The position numbers and the translations under genes were made by a program. Below, in pieces: positions 34,933-43,137 of a stretch of 64,000 nt of DNA. The DNA is from CAYUVH01 sp964448135 (GTDB lineage Bacteria; Verrucomicrobiota; Verrucomicrobiia; Limisphaerales; UBA8199): assembly GCA_964448135.1 (NCBI GenBank), contig CAYUVH010000039.1, positions 306,414-370,413 on the forward strand, in the 5' to 3' direction. Below the pieces are notes generated by a model. It was not told the DNA's origin and made no database searches. It saw only the letters and a program-made list of their open reading frames with translations. How positions within the stretch are numbered: the first letter of the stretch is position 1; every line of letters starts with the position of its first letter.

Positions 34933-37320
34933 TCACCCGAAGCGTTTCATGTCCACCTGCCAGTCCACGCGGCCCTTTTCGGCGAACCTGAGCTGCACCC
35001 GCAGGATTTGTTCCTCCATCACCTTTAACGTATAGCCGGGAAAGTCGTAAAAGAAAAACGGATCCGCCTGCACCCACGGATGCTTCTCCGGCAGATACAC
35101 AAACACACTATGCGAGCTTTCCGGCGGCCCCAGGGACACGCCCTTCAACGTCCGCGTCGAAGCGTTCCACGCCACACTCTCCAACTCCACCCCGCCCTGG
35201 CTGAAGTGGCGGTCGGTGGAAATGACATGCGGCGTACCGCATTGCGCATGAATTGCGAGCAACGTGACCGACGCGGGCTCGAGCCGCAGCTTGAGCTCGC
35301 CCCGCACCGCGCCGAAGTATTTCCCCTTCCAAAAGTCGAATGCCACATAGGCCTGCTCCGGCTTCAATCCCAACCGCTCAAGCTGGATCGTTTTCTCCAC
35401 CGGCGCCTTTTCGTCCGCATTGAACACACCCAGGACAATCCATTCCCCGAAATCCTTCTTCACCGTGAGCGCAAACATCTCCGGCCGGTCGCTCTCGAAC
35501 AAATCAATCGGCCGCGCTGCTTCGCCGAACGAAGGAAACACCTTCCGCAATATCTCCAGCCGCTGCGGATCCAGGTCCGTCATCCGATCCCCCGAAATCA
35601 TGTTCCCGCCCGAAAGCCCCACAATCGTCGCGGCCGCCTGCGCCTGCGTCAGCGTCAGGTTCGAGAGCACGACGTGGTCCGCATCGTTGATCCATGTCCG
35701 CTTGTGAAAATAATACCGCTTCGCCGCCGCGGGCGCCGTGCTGGCCGAATGCAGAAAATACTGCTGCCACGTGACCGGTGGTTGGTCCAGCTCGATCCGC
35801 ATGCTGTCAATCAATCCCACCGTCACCGGCCCCGGGCCGCAATCCAGCAAATGCCGTTTCGGCCCGATCGCCTCGCGGATGATTTCAAAACCGCGACGGT
35901 AAATCGCCGCCTTCGTCCACGACGGATCGTGATACTTCTCCGCCGCCAGCAGCGACCACTCCACAAAATCGATCTTGATAAAATCGTAACCCCAATCATT
36001 CGCCACCGTATCAAACAACTTCCGCAACCACGCCGCCGCCCCCGGATGCGTGATGTCCAAAGCGTAAAGTTTCGGCTTCTGCTCCAGCGCCTCCTTCGAC
36101 CCTTCCTTCAATCCCGGCCCGATCTGCTGCAAACGCCCATCCGCGTGCCGCAGCAACCACTCCGGATGCTCCCGCGCCATCTTCGTATCCTCCGCGATTA
36201 CAAACGGCGCGAGCCAGATGCCCGGCCGCAATCCCGCCGCGCGAATCTCCTTCGCCAGCCATTTCATCCCGTGCGGAAACCGCTCATTCCCCTCCCAATC
36301 CCCGAACCCCCGATAAAACCCATCGTCCACCTGCACATATTCAAACCCGTACGGCTTCAGTTGTTGCGCCGCGAACTTCGCCTGCCGCAAAACCTCCCCC
36401 TCACTGATCGCCCCAAAAAACGAAAACCAACTGCACCACCCATTCACGGGCGGATTCAGATGCACCCGATGCACCTTGTTTACCGCGCCCGCGTAACCCT
36501 CCAGTGCCGCGAATGCAGTCTTCGCGAAAAGAATAATAATTCGATCTGAGGAAACTTCCGCGCCCGGCTGCAAAGTGAATTCTTCCTCATACGTGGACTC
36601 GACGAGCAATGAAATCAATCCGGCCTCGCCAAGCTGCTGTTTAACCGTGATGCGACCTTGGGAACTGTTGTTCTCCAGATATCCGATCACCAACCCCGGA
36701 TCACGCTCTCCGGAGTAGAGCGCAACGTTCCACCAACTGTTCAGGTGAACCCCAGGCCGCAACTCCTTCAGCTTGCCGGCATCGTAATACATCTGTCCGT
36801 TCGTCAGCACGCGGGTGAACCCCGGCTCACGCATCATCCGGCCCGCCTCCTCCCCGTTTCGCAGTGGCTCAATCGCCCGAATGATAACCGGCGTTGACGA
36901 TACATTCCGACAACGCAGCTCCAGCACGAGCCCGTCGAACCTGTCATAAAGCGTCGCGCGAAACTGCGCATCCACTTGTCCCTTCGCGTCACGACAATCC
37001 GCAACCAATTGCCGTCCCTGACCGAACACGTCGGACACAGGCTTGATTTCTACTTTGCGGGAATATCCGGGATCATTCGACTGTCTCACTCCCTCCCTCA
37101 AAAGCACTCGGCAGTTTGCGCCCCCAATCAGTTGCTTGCCGTTCCAAGAGACCTTCAGATGTCCTGTTTCGGCAGAGAAATGGCAGGACAGCGTTTCGTT
37201 CTGAATCGACTCCTTTGCTTCCGCCTCAGCGCCACCAGCCGCTTCCCAAGCCATCGGCAAACCAAGACCGACTGCCCCAACTGTCTTTAGAAACCTCCGC
37301 CTTGGTAGCTCGAATGGCAT
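34933..37320 (-). CDS. Tat-exported glycoside hydrolase family 36 (alpha-galactosidase-like)
   Basis: 795 residues from ATG 37320 (37329 also possible). Tat signal LPRRRFLKTVGAVGLGLP near residue 6. A beta-rich N-terminal domain precedes the (beta/alpha)8 barrel: NGWCSWFSFFGAISE, YVQVDDGFYRGFGDWEGN, RPGIWLAPF, and the nucleophile strand DFIKIDFVEWS. The segment LLDCGPGPVTVGLIDSMRI should hold the acid/base region. A C-terminal beta domain ends the protein. GH36 enzymes release alpha-linked galactose or related sugars; exact specificity is open. Confidence 0.87.
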   Translation of the reverse strand: MPFELPRRRFLKTVGAVGLGLPMAWEAAGGAEAEAKESIQNETLSCHFSAETGHLKVSWNGKQLIGGANCRVLLREGVRQSNDPGYSRKVEIKPVSDVFGQGRQLVADCRDAKGQVDAQFRATLYDRFDGLVLELRCRNVSSTPVIIRAIEPLRNGEEAGRMMREPGFTRVLTNGQMYYDAGKLKELRPGVHLNSWWNVALYSGERDPGLVIGYLENNSSQGRITVKQQLGEAGLISLLVESTYEEEFTLQPGAEVSSDRIIILFAKTAFAALEGYAGAVNKVHRVHLNPPVNGWCSWFSFFGAISEGEVLRQAKFAAQQLKPYGFEYVQVDDGFYRGFGDWEGNERFPHGMKWLAKEIRAAGLRPGIWLAPFVIAEDTKMAREHPEWLLRHADGRLQQIGPGLKEGSKEALEQKPKLYALDITHPGAAAWLRKLFDTVANDWGYDFIKIDFVEWSLLAAEKYHDPSWTKAAIYRRGFEIIREAIGPKRHLLDCGPGPVTVGLIDSMRIELDQPPVTWQQYFLHSASTAPAAAKRYYFHKRTWINDADHVVLSNLTLTQAQAAATIVGLSGGNMISGDRMTDLDPQRLEILRKVFPSFGEAARPIDLFESDRPEMFALTVKKDFGEWIVLGVFNADEKAPVEKTIQLERLGLKPEQAYVAFDFWKGKYFGAVRGELKLRLEPASVTLLAIHAQCGTPHVISTDRHFSQGGVELESVAWNASTRTLKGVSLGPPESSHSVFVYLPEKHPWVQADPFFFYDFPGYTLKVMEEQILRVQLRFAEKGRVDWQVDMKRFG

Positions 37321-37433
37321 CGCCGCCACCCTTTATCCCCAAAACGTCACTTGACCGCAACACTTGAAATACAACCCAATGATTACAAGCCACTTATACC
37401 GCATGCCGCTTTATTATTCATGGTTTTCTCTTT

Positions 37434-37490
37434 TTCGGATTTCGTCCTTCGGATTTCTTTCGTCATTCGTCATTCGTCATTCGGATTTCG
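37434..37490. repeat. ATTCGTCATTCG-type dispersed repeat, copy R1
   Basis: Three successive CGTCATT(C) units flanked by TTCGGATTTCG on both sides. Related copies are at 49171-49224 and 53315-53475. Non-coding. Confidence 0.75.
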
Positions 37491-37535
37491 CCAAAACCCC
37501 CGTGTTTTGATGTATTTCCGCGCTTCGTGGTGCCC

Positions 37536-37564
37536 TTGACTTCAGGTCCAAATCCTGCTTTAAT
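37536..37564 (+). promoter_or_regulatory. Sigma-70-type promoter of the small transcription unit
   Basis: TTGACT (37536-37541), a 17-bp spacer, then TTTAAT (37559-37564). The predicted start near 37571 is only about 6 nt upstream of the ATG at 37577. Confidence 0.6.
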
Positions 37565-37576
37565 AAGCCCGTCAGA

Positions 37577-37684
37577 ATGAGTGTTAAATTCACCATTTAC
37601 GTGTGTAAGACGCAGACCGTCGGACGTTCGTCCGATTGGCATGTCGTCCTGGGCACCGTTGGCAGCGCGGAAGTGATTTTCTAG
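37577..37684 (+). CDS. 35-residue small protein or the body of a small RNA
   Basis: An ATG-to-TAG frame of 35 residues, beginning MSVKFTIYVCKTQTVG and ending LGTVGSAEVIF, with alternating beta-strand-like hydrophobics. It sits between a good promoter (37536-37564) and an intrinsic terminator (37707-37741), so a transcript of about 170 nt is likely. The leader would be almost absent and no Shine-Dalgarno is seen, so translation would be leaderless. A hairpin (TCGGAC/GTCCGA, 37620-37635) inside the frame also allows a regulatory RNA. No family recognised. Confidence 0.5.
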   Translation: MSVKFTIYVCKTQTVGRSSDWHVVLGTVGSAEVIF

Positions 37685-37706
37685 AGAGAAACACAAATTT
37701 TACGAG

Positions 37707-37741
37707 AAACCCGCGATTGCCAGTCAATCGCGGGTTTTTTG
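37707..37741 (+). terminator. Intrinsic terminator of the small transcription unit
   Basis: A perfect 13-bp stem (AAACCCGCGATTG / CAATCGCGGGTTT), a 5-nt loop, and a run of T residues on the plus strand. Confidence 0.9.
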
Positions 37742-37791
37742 TTGAACCGATCGCCCCGAGGGCGGTCTTACATGAAAGGAAAAAAGTAAGT

Positions 37792-38130
37792 ATGAAACGT
37801 AACAGCCGGAAGGCGCCGAACAGGTTCGGCACCGCATTTCGGTTCGATCTCAAGGCGACTCCGCCGGCCCCCAACCGGGAGCGGCAGGAAGCGCGCTTCG
37901 AACCACTCAAACAGCAACTCCTCGCGGAGCGCCTCGATCGCGTCCCCAGCGCGGCCTTTAAAACCGAATTGGAACGCGCCGCCGGCGAAGCCGCGGCCCT
38001 GGCCTGGGTGACCGAATACCCCGCGCTCGTGTTCCCCGTTCTGTTCGCTGAAAAAGTGGACGAGGCCAGGCTGCGCTACGCGCGGCAGCGCGACGTCCGC
38101 CAACGCAGCCGCGCGCTGCTCGAAGTATGA
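37792..38130 (+). CDS. Hypothetical 112-residue charged protein
   Basis: No known family recognised. Basic, Arg/Pro-rich N-terminus (KRNSRKAPNRFGTAFRFDLK) and a helical, Ala/Glu/Arg-rich remainder (AAFKTELERAAGEAAALAWV, EARLRYARQRDVRQRSRALL). It follows the terminator of the small transcription unit by about 50 bp. A five-codon frame (37772-37789, MKGKK) ends two bases before the ATG, and its AAGGA could serve as the Shine-Dalgarno. No signal peptide or membrane helix. Confidence 0.6.
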   Translation: MKRNSRKAPNRFGTAFRFDLKATPPAPNRERQEARFEPLKQQLLAERLDRVPSAAFKTELERAAGEAAALAWVTEYPALVFPVLFAEKVDEARLRYARQRDVRQRSRALLEV

Positions 38131-38297
38131 ACACGCTGCTTGAAGCCAACGGGCCGGTAACGCCCACGGGGGGCCGTCGGCATGTGCAAGTCCACTGCGA
38201 CATTGCCCATGCCTACGGCTCCTCGTGTGGCTTTGTTGCCGAAGCTTGAGTTGAGCACCATCGCTCGGGCACGCCCCCTTGGTGCGCCGGGCCGGCG

Positions 38298-40250
38298 TCA
38301 ACTTCGATACGGCTCAAAAATCCCGGCGAGCAAAGCAATCTCCGGGTGCGCCGGCTCCAGGGCCGGCAGCACGAGCCGGATGCGCGAGCGATATTCCGCC
38401 AGCTTCTCGCGAAGCGGCTGGAGATGGTTGATCTTGTGCCAGTCGAGTTTGTTCAGATCCAGGATCAGGTGATTCCTGCTCCGAGAAAGTATGTCGCGAA
38501 TGCGCCTGCCCAATTCATCCGCATCCACCGCAGACAAGGCCCCTTCCAGCCGCATCCAAACCTGCTGTTTCACGTGCTGCAACTCCACTTGAATGGAGAA
38601 ATGCGGACTCGCGGCCCTCGCCGGGAATCCTTCCCACAAGTGAAACGCATCCCATTTCTTTTCGGGCAGGCGGTAGGTGGTGCGAATGAGCTTGGGGTGT
38701 TGGAACCAGTCCATTTTCAGGGTCAACGCCGTCCACAGCGCCGCACCCACCGCCAAAACTGATTTCGCCCGCTCGCCCATGGTGGGACGCCCCAATTCCG
38801 TATGAATCCCCCGCTGTAAATCGCCAATCCAACGCCGGACCGCCGCATTCGGCCCGAGCAACCGCCCCGCCAAAAACACGGGATAAGCCACCCGCAACTC
38901 CGACGCATAGTATTCCGCTTTTCGCCGCAGGACCGGATTCGGCGAGCGGCGCAGTTTTTGATAGCCCAGCAACCGCGCTTCCAGCACCCGGTAGATGCTC
39001 GGCCCGAGCCGCTGAAAATCCTCCTCGAAACACCAGCGCTGGATCTCTTCAATCTGCTCCGGCGTGAGCGTCGGGTGTTTGATCATGGTGCGAAACCCAT
39101 CCGCCCGCCGGTAAAACAAATCCTTGTCGCTCGTGTAAACATCCTGCAGGAGATTCTCCCGCATGATCCGCTCGTAAAAAGGCGTCCCGGGCACGGGCCC
39201 GTAAATCAGGAATTGCGCCAGCGCGGGTTTCACCTTCATCAACGCCGCCAGCTCCTCCGCCACCACCTCGGGCGTCTGGTAATCAAACCCGACGATCATG
39301 GAGGCCAGCACCGTGATGCCGTGCTCGCGGAATTCCGTCAGAATCTCCCCCGCGGGCCGGCCCTGCTGCTTGGCGTAGTTCGAGCGCGTGCCCTCATACC
39401 CGATCCACAGGCCGTCAATGCCCATCTCGAGGATTTCCTCCACCGTGTACTGGCTGATCGCCTTGATGCTCGCAAAAGCGAAGATCGAAAGCTTCTTGCC
39501 GCTGCGGATTACGCAGTCCCGAAATTCCATCGCGCGCTTTTTGTTGAGCAGGAAATCCTCGTCCAGGATCAGGAACACCAGGCTGGGATCCAGGTCCAGG
39601 TAACGTTCCGCCACCGCAAAAATATCCCGCCCCTCCGGCAGCAACTTGATGTGTTTGCGCGAGAAGAAATGCGACGTGCAGCAGAAATCACAGCCGTTCG
39701 GACAGCCGAGGCCGGCGAAAATCTTGCCCGTGCCCGAGACCTTCCAGCCGAACACCTTCAGCCAGCTCACAATCAGCGGATGCTTGTACGGCATCGGGAT
39801 CTCCGGCTCTCCCAGCAACCGGCGGAAAAACGCCACCCCTTCCTCGCGGCAGATGTAATCGGCGTACGGCTTCAACACATCGTCCTTCAGCACCGTGCCG
39901 TAACCGCCGAGGACGATCTTGCTGTTCGGCGAATATTGGCGGATGAGCGCCAGCGCCTCCGTCATCTTGTGCATCACCGCCATCAGGAACGAGATGCCCA
40001 CGTAATCGTAGCCCTTCTTGAGTTCCTCGATGAGCTCGCTTTTCGACGGGTATTGCAAGACCACCGTCGGCGCGTCGAGATTCTCCGCGATATACTCGAG
40101 GCCGAACTGAATATTGACCGTGCGCGGGCTGAAGATGCCCTGGGCGCGGAGCACCTGGCGGTAAAGGAGCTCATAACCGACCGACGGCGCATCCCCGTAT
40201 TTCGGCCCAAACGGCCGGCACACACTGGTCAACAGAATCTTTTTACTCAT
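38298..40250 (-). CDS. B12-binding radical SAM protein with C-terminal STAS-like domain
   Basis: 650 residues. Residues 1-150 form a cobalamin-binding-type Rossmann domain (DYVGISFLMAVMHKMTEAL, KIVLGGYGTVL). The radical SAM core has C183-x3-C187-x2-C190 (GCPNGCDFC) and a barrel with VFLILDEDFLLNKKRAMEF and MIVGFDYQTPEVVAEEL. The last 90 residues resemble a STAS domain (VWMRLEGALSAVDADELG, RNHLILDLNKLDWHKINHL), an unusual tail for this class. Related proteins methylate or rearrange lipids and natural products; the substrate here is unknown. Confidence 0.8.
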   Translation of the reverse strand: MSKKILLTSVCRPFGPKYGDAPSVGYELLYRQVLRAQGIFSPRTVNIQFGLEYIAENLDAPTVVLQYPSKSELIEELKKGYDYVGISFLMAVMHKMTEALALIRQYSPNSKIVLGGYGTVLKDDVLKPYADYICREEGVAFFRRLLGEPEIPMPYKHPLIVSWLKVFGWKVSGTGKIFAGLGCPNGCDFCCTSHFFSRKHIKLLPEGRDIFAVAERYLDLDPSLVFLILDEDFLLNKKRAMEFRDCVIRSGKKLSIFAFASIKAISQYTVEEILEMGIDGLWIGYEGTRSNYAKQQGRPAGEILTEFREHGITVLASMIVGFDYQTPEVVAEELAALMKVKPALAQFLIYGPVPGTPFYERIMRENLLQDVYTSDKDLFYRRADGFRTMIKHPTLTPEQIEEIQRWCFEEDFQRLGPSIYRVLEARLLGYQKLRRSPNPVLRRKAEYYASELRVAYPVFLAGRLLGPNAAVRRWIGDLQRGIHTELGRPTMGERAKSVLAVGAALWTALTLKMDWFQHPKLIRTTYRLPEKKWDAFHLWEGFPARAASPHFSIQVELQHVKQQVWMRLEGALSAVDADELGRRIRDILSRSRNHLILDLNKLDWHKINHLQPLREKLAEYRSRIRLVLPALEPAHPEIALLAGIFEPYRS

Positions 40251-40629
40251 AAGCGTCCCGAGTGGCTTTCTGCTCGCGTGGGTCGTCCCGCCTCCGGCGA
40301 AGCGCCAACACGGCGCTGGAGCCTGGGCTTCTTCTCAGACGTTGAATCAACCCAAGTCAAGGAAAGCACATTCTTCAAATCAGCACCCAAACAGCCATAA
40401 GTTTGGGTTTAAGTAAAGACAATGATCAAATAGATTATCTAATTCAACCTATCTTGCCCTCACCCCATTTTTTTTTGGAGAGCTGGCCCCAATCCGCCTC
40501 CTCGCGTCCGCCGTTGTGACGGGCCGAAATGCGCTCCTTTCGACCATGTAGCTTCCGATTCTGCCACGCTCTCGCCATTCGGCCGTGGAATGGCGGTTCA
40601 GTGGGGAGCTGATTTTGGTTTTCTTTCCC
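40251..40629. other. Intergenic region between radical SAM gene and tRNA-Asp promoter
   Basis: About 380 bp with no credible gene. Two hairpins are visible: CCCAAAC/GTTTGGG at 40386-40407, and CGCCATTC/GAATGGCG at 40573-40595. The first part is AT-rich and should contain the radical SAM gene promoter. The GC-rich second part could encode an untranslated RNA, but there is no clear promoter for one. Confidence 0.4.
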
Positions 40630-40658
40630 TTGACCCGGGATGCGCCTTCAACTAATTT
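40630..40658 (+). promoter_or_regulatory. Promoter of tRNA-Asp
   Basis: TTGACC (40630-40635), 17-bp spacer, TAATTT (40653-40658), placed 16 bp before the tRNA 5' end. Confidence 0.65.
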
Positions 40659-40674
40659 TACCGTCTCCTTGGGC

Positions 40675-40751
40675 GGGGGCGTAGCTCAATTGGTTAGAGC
40701 GCTGCCCTGTCACGGCAGAGGTTACGGGTTCGAGCCCCGCCGCTCCCGCCA
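40675..40751 (+). tRNA. tRNA-Asp (GTC anticodon)
   Basis: 77-nt cloverleaf. The acceptor arms GGGGGCG and CGCTCCC pair with one G-T wobble. The D-arm starts TAGCTCAATTGGTTAGAGC, the anticodon loop is CTGTCAC with anticodon GTC, and the T-loop is TTCGAGC. The discriminator is G and the 3' CCA is encoded. The T-stem has one weak outer pair (A-C). Confidence 0.97.
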
Positions 40752-40787
40752 TTTTTAAATTCTGCGCTTGGCGCAGAATTTAAAAAT
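40751..40787. repeat. Perfect 17-bp inverted repeat at the 3' end of tRNA-Asp
   Basis: Arms 40751-40767 and 40771-40787 are exact reverse complements (ending ATTCTGCGC / GCGCAGAAT) around a TTG loop. The left arm begins with the last base of the tRNA CCA end. It may act as terminator or processing signal, although no T-run follows. The right arm runs straight into a GCCGCGCCG element. Confidence 0.85.
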
Positions 40788-40814
40788 GCCGCGCCGTAGC
40801 GCAGCGAAGGCGGG
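40787..40814 (+). repeat. GCCGCGCCG/GAAGGCGG dispersed element, copy 1
   Basis: TGCCGCGCCGTAGC followed after four bases by GCGAAGGCGGG, then a CATCCAAA tail shared with copy 2. Other copies: 45209-45236, 45607-45637, 51165-51192, 53416-53446. Confidence 0.75.
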
Positions 40815-40877
40815 CCTGACCATCCAAAAGGATTCAAACGGAGCACCTTAAAACAAGCGCTCGCACCCCTCTCCCCC

Positions 40878-41123
40878 ATGGACTTCTTCTACGTCTACAT
40901 CCTCCAAATCGTCCATTCCCCCGAACATTTCTACGTCGGTTTCACCGAAGGCCTCCACAGCCGCCTCAAACGCTACAACGCCGGCGAATTACCCAACACC
41001 GCAAAGTATCGTCCCTGGCGAATAAAAACCGCCATTGCCTTCACCGATCGCACCCGCGCCACGGCCTTCGAACGTTATTTAAAAAGTGCTTCCGGTAGAT
41101 CCTTCACCAAAAAGCATTTATAG
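40878..41123 (+). CDS. GIY-YIG nuclease family protein (YhbQ/UPF0213-like)
   Basis: 81 residues forming a minimal single-domain GIY-YIG protein. The first strand YVYILQIVHSPEHFYVGFTE has the YVY...YVG pair, R29/R32 lie in LHSRLKRYNAGE, and the C-terminal helix ATAFERYLKSASGRSFTKKH carries the conserved Glu. Stand-alone members are linked to DNA repair or have unknown nuclease roles. It follows tRNA-Asp and its palindrome by 90 bp, a site often used by small mobile or repeat-linked genes. No clear ribosome binding site. Confidence 0.85.
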   Translation: MDFFYVYILQIVHSPEHFYVGFTEGLHSRLKRYNAGELPNTAKYRPWRIKTAIAFTDRTRATAFERYLKSASGRSFTKKHL

Positions 41124-41183
41124 ACTTCGCTCACACAAAACGAAGTCGAATACATCCCTCCCAGGCATTCATACGGCCCACGG

Positions 41184-42023
41184 TCACTTCTTAAACACCA
41201 TCCCCCAAATCGTCTCCACCAGCGCCTTGCACGCCTTCTCCGACTCCACCCACAGCACGCACGTGCTCGATTCCGAATCGTCGTGCAGTTCCCCGACCAG
41301 CTTCGGAAACCGCTTCTTGAATTCCTTCCGGATCACACCGCTCCACCCGTCACCATCCGGTTCGATGCCCCGCCGCTCCAAACGCTCTCCAGCCGCCTCC
41401 AGCCGTTCATCCTCCGGAACAAACTCGATCTGCCAGCTCAGCGGAATCTCGCGCCCGCCATACGTTGTTCCCGTGCTCACACTCAAAAGCAAAGGATCAA
41501 AACGCTCATCCTCCCAAATCCCATCCGCGGCCTCGATTCGCTTCTTCAAATCCTTGGGCACCTCCCATTTCGGAATCTTCCCCGGCTTCGTTTTCGGCGA
41601 CTCCACCCAATCAGAAACAATGCGTGACGGATCCCCGCGAAATTCTTTGAGCAACCCCGGAATTCGTTTCTCAAACGCCTTGCTGTCGAAATGGTACTTG
41701 CGCAGGACCGCCGCGATGCCTTCAAGCCACTGTCGCAATGGCTCGAGATAAGCAGCGGGTTCGGCCCATTCCGACCCAATGTAAGGAACCATAACAATCT
41801 CGCAGACGTGCTTTTCCCAACTCACGTCCGCTCGATACACCCTGGGTTTCTTCAGACGCGTGTTCGTCAGCAATACAATCACCAACGCCCAATCCCTGCC
41901 AAATTCCCGCTCGAATGCCTTGGAATCGCCCGCCAGCCCCGCCACTTCGCCGGCCAGCCACCGCCTGATCGTGAAAGGATATCCGGACCCGGTATCATTT
42001 GCCTCTTTGACGTAGATTTTCAT
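41184..42023 (-). CDS. Hypothetical protein, possibly immunity-like
   Basis: 279 residues from ATG 42023, which overlaps the preceding stop by one base (TAATG). Soluble, charged and Trp-rich, with no signal peptide. The C-terminus (GELHDDSESSTCVLWVESEK and following ACKALVETIWGMVF) recalls the last strands of some toxin-immunity families, but this is weak. The first ten residues (MKIYVKEAND) resemble the N-terminus of the 20-codon frame at 42532-42594. No family assigned. Confidence 0.6.
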   Translation of the reverse strand: MKIYVKEANDTGSGYPFTIRRWLAGEVAGLAGDSKAFEREFGRDWALVIVLLTNTRLKKPRVYRADVSWEKHVCEIVMVPYIGSEWAEPAAYLEPLRQWLEGIAAVLRKYHFDSKAFEKRIPGLLKEFRGDPSRIVSDWVESPKTKPGKIPKWEVPKDLKKRIEAADGIWEDERFDPLLLSVSTGTTYGGREIPLSWQIEFVPEDERLEAAGERLERRGIEPDGDGWSGVIRKEFKKRFPKLVGELHDDSESSTCVLWVESEKACKALVETIWGMVFKK

Positions 42024-42535
42024 TATGTCTTTGGTGGTTGAGCCACGGGCTGCGTCTGGTCCGTCACTGCCCGGGCAGACCGGTTCCCGGCTGACGCACC
42101 CGCTGCCTTGCCGGTCGCACGCGTTTTCCAGACCCAGAAAATGAACGCCGCGACCAGCAAAAGACAGGCTGGAAAGCTCCATGAGCCCTCCACGCGGCCG
42201 GTCTGTAAGTCCAGCCAATACTCTTTCCCTCTCTGGTTCTTAACCCAAAGCCTTCCGTCGCGCAATTGCATGTCAGAGATGAAAACCCACTCAGCGTCCA
42301 TTTCGATTCCCGGAATAATCCAGCCGTTATAGACCTGCGTCGCCCAGAGCTTGCGTCCGGATAATACGTTGGTCGCCCAGACGGACTGGGCTTTGGCGTG
42401 GTATTCGATTCCCTCCCACATCACCGGAGGAACACGGGGCGCGGGCTTGCGCTTCGTCGCGTGCGCCAGAAACGGCCAAAACGAAATCACCGCGAAGACG
42501 ACCGCCAGCGCTCCAATTTGGCCACGAGTTCTCAC
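42023..42535 (-). CDS. Hypothetical membrane-anchored protein
   Basis: 170 residues from a GTG at 42535. An N-terminal signal/anchor (GALAVVFAVISFWPFLAHA), a central region of about 95 residues predicted as beta strands (LWATQVYNGWIIPGIEMDAE, WVFISDMQLRDGRLWVKNQR) and a second hydrophobic helix at about 120-137. Not recognised. It overlaps the 20-codon frame upstream (GTGA) and the 279-residue gene downstream (TAATG), so the three are probably translated in sequence. Confidence 0.6.
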   Translation of the reverse strand: MRTRGQIGALAVVFAVISFWPFLAHATKRKPAPRVPPVMWEGIEYHAKAQSVWATNVLSGRKLWATQVYNGWIIPGIEMDAEWVFISDMQLRDGRLWVKNQRGKEYWLDLQTGRVEGSWSFPACLLLVAAFIFWVWKTRATGKAAGASAGNRSARAVTDQTQPVAQPPKT

Positions 42536-42594
42536 AGCTCACAAACCAGATACCCAAACCCCGAGTCGTTTGCTTCTTTAACGACGATTTTCAT
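42532..42594 (-). CDS. 20-residue mini-frame resembling the N-terminus of the 279-residue neighbour
   Basis: ATG at 42594 to TGA at 42532. It starts MKIVVKEANDSGFGYLV, against MKIYVKEANDTGSGYPF in the gene two positions downstream. The TGA overlaps the GTG start of the 170-residue gene. It is either a truncated duplicate left by recombination or a short upstream frame that now feeds ribosomes to the next gene. Confidence 0.5.
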   Translation of the reverse strand: MKIVVKEANDSGFGYLVCEL

Positions 42595-42644
42595 TTTTTC
42601 GAAACGTTGGCGCACCAACTTGAGCCCGATCCAAACCGGCGCCG

Positions 42645-43106
42645 CTAATCAGCCCGCCCATGCTGAAAGCCAAATAAGCCCGGCACACCCGGCCACATCG
42701 CCGGATCAGTGCCGCGATCAAATAACAACTCCACTCCGCTGGCCAGGGGCAAGGAGAAAACGGATGGCTCATGCGGCACCTCCTGCCTCTCGAAAACAAT
42801 ATCCTCCATCTTCAGCTCGCCTTCGACTGATTCCACCGATGGATACCCATCGAAAAACCAGCGATCGAACGAGACAGCCGGGCCAAACTGAAGCCGGTCG
42901 AAACTGTCGCAAAACATCAGGTAAACGTGCTGCGGAGGCTTGGTGAGATGGAATTCAATGTCACCGTACTTCCAAATCCCGGGCACCCGCTGTCGCCGGG
43001 TAATGCCACCGACCGACGAAGGTTTGCCAAAAGCTCGTCGCAGGGCTTCAGCCGAATCTCCCAGCCGGATCGGGCCGAATTCTCCTGACCGGAGGAACGT
43101 TCGCAT
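42645..43106 (-). CDS. Hypothetical protein, orphan-immunity-like
   Basis: 153 residues from ATG 43106, chosen because GCAGGTG precedes it; ATG 43133 is an alternative. The opening RSGEFGPIRLGDSAEALRRA followed by FGKPSSVG recurs in small proteins often found among polymorphic-toxin immunity genes. The rest is strand-rich (GIWKYGDIEFHLTKPPQHVY, LMFCDSFDRLQFG). No toxin gene is nearby. Function not assigned. Confidence 0.6.
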   Translation of the reverse strand: MRTFLRSGEFGPIRLGDSAEALRRAFGKPSSVGGITRRQRVPGIWKYGDIEFHLTKPPQHVYLMFCDSFDRLQFGPAVSFDRWFFDGYPSVESVEGELKMEDIVFERQEVPHEPSVFSLPLASGVELLFDRGTDPAMWPGVPGLFGFQHGRAD

Positions 43107-43137
43107 CGAAACACCTGCGAGTTTGGTCAGCATGGGA

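Noticed and set aside
42327..42557. 76-codon minus-strand frame overlapping the 170-residue gene
   Set aside because: Frame-shifted shadow; the 170-residue frame has coupling overlaps at both ends.
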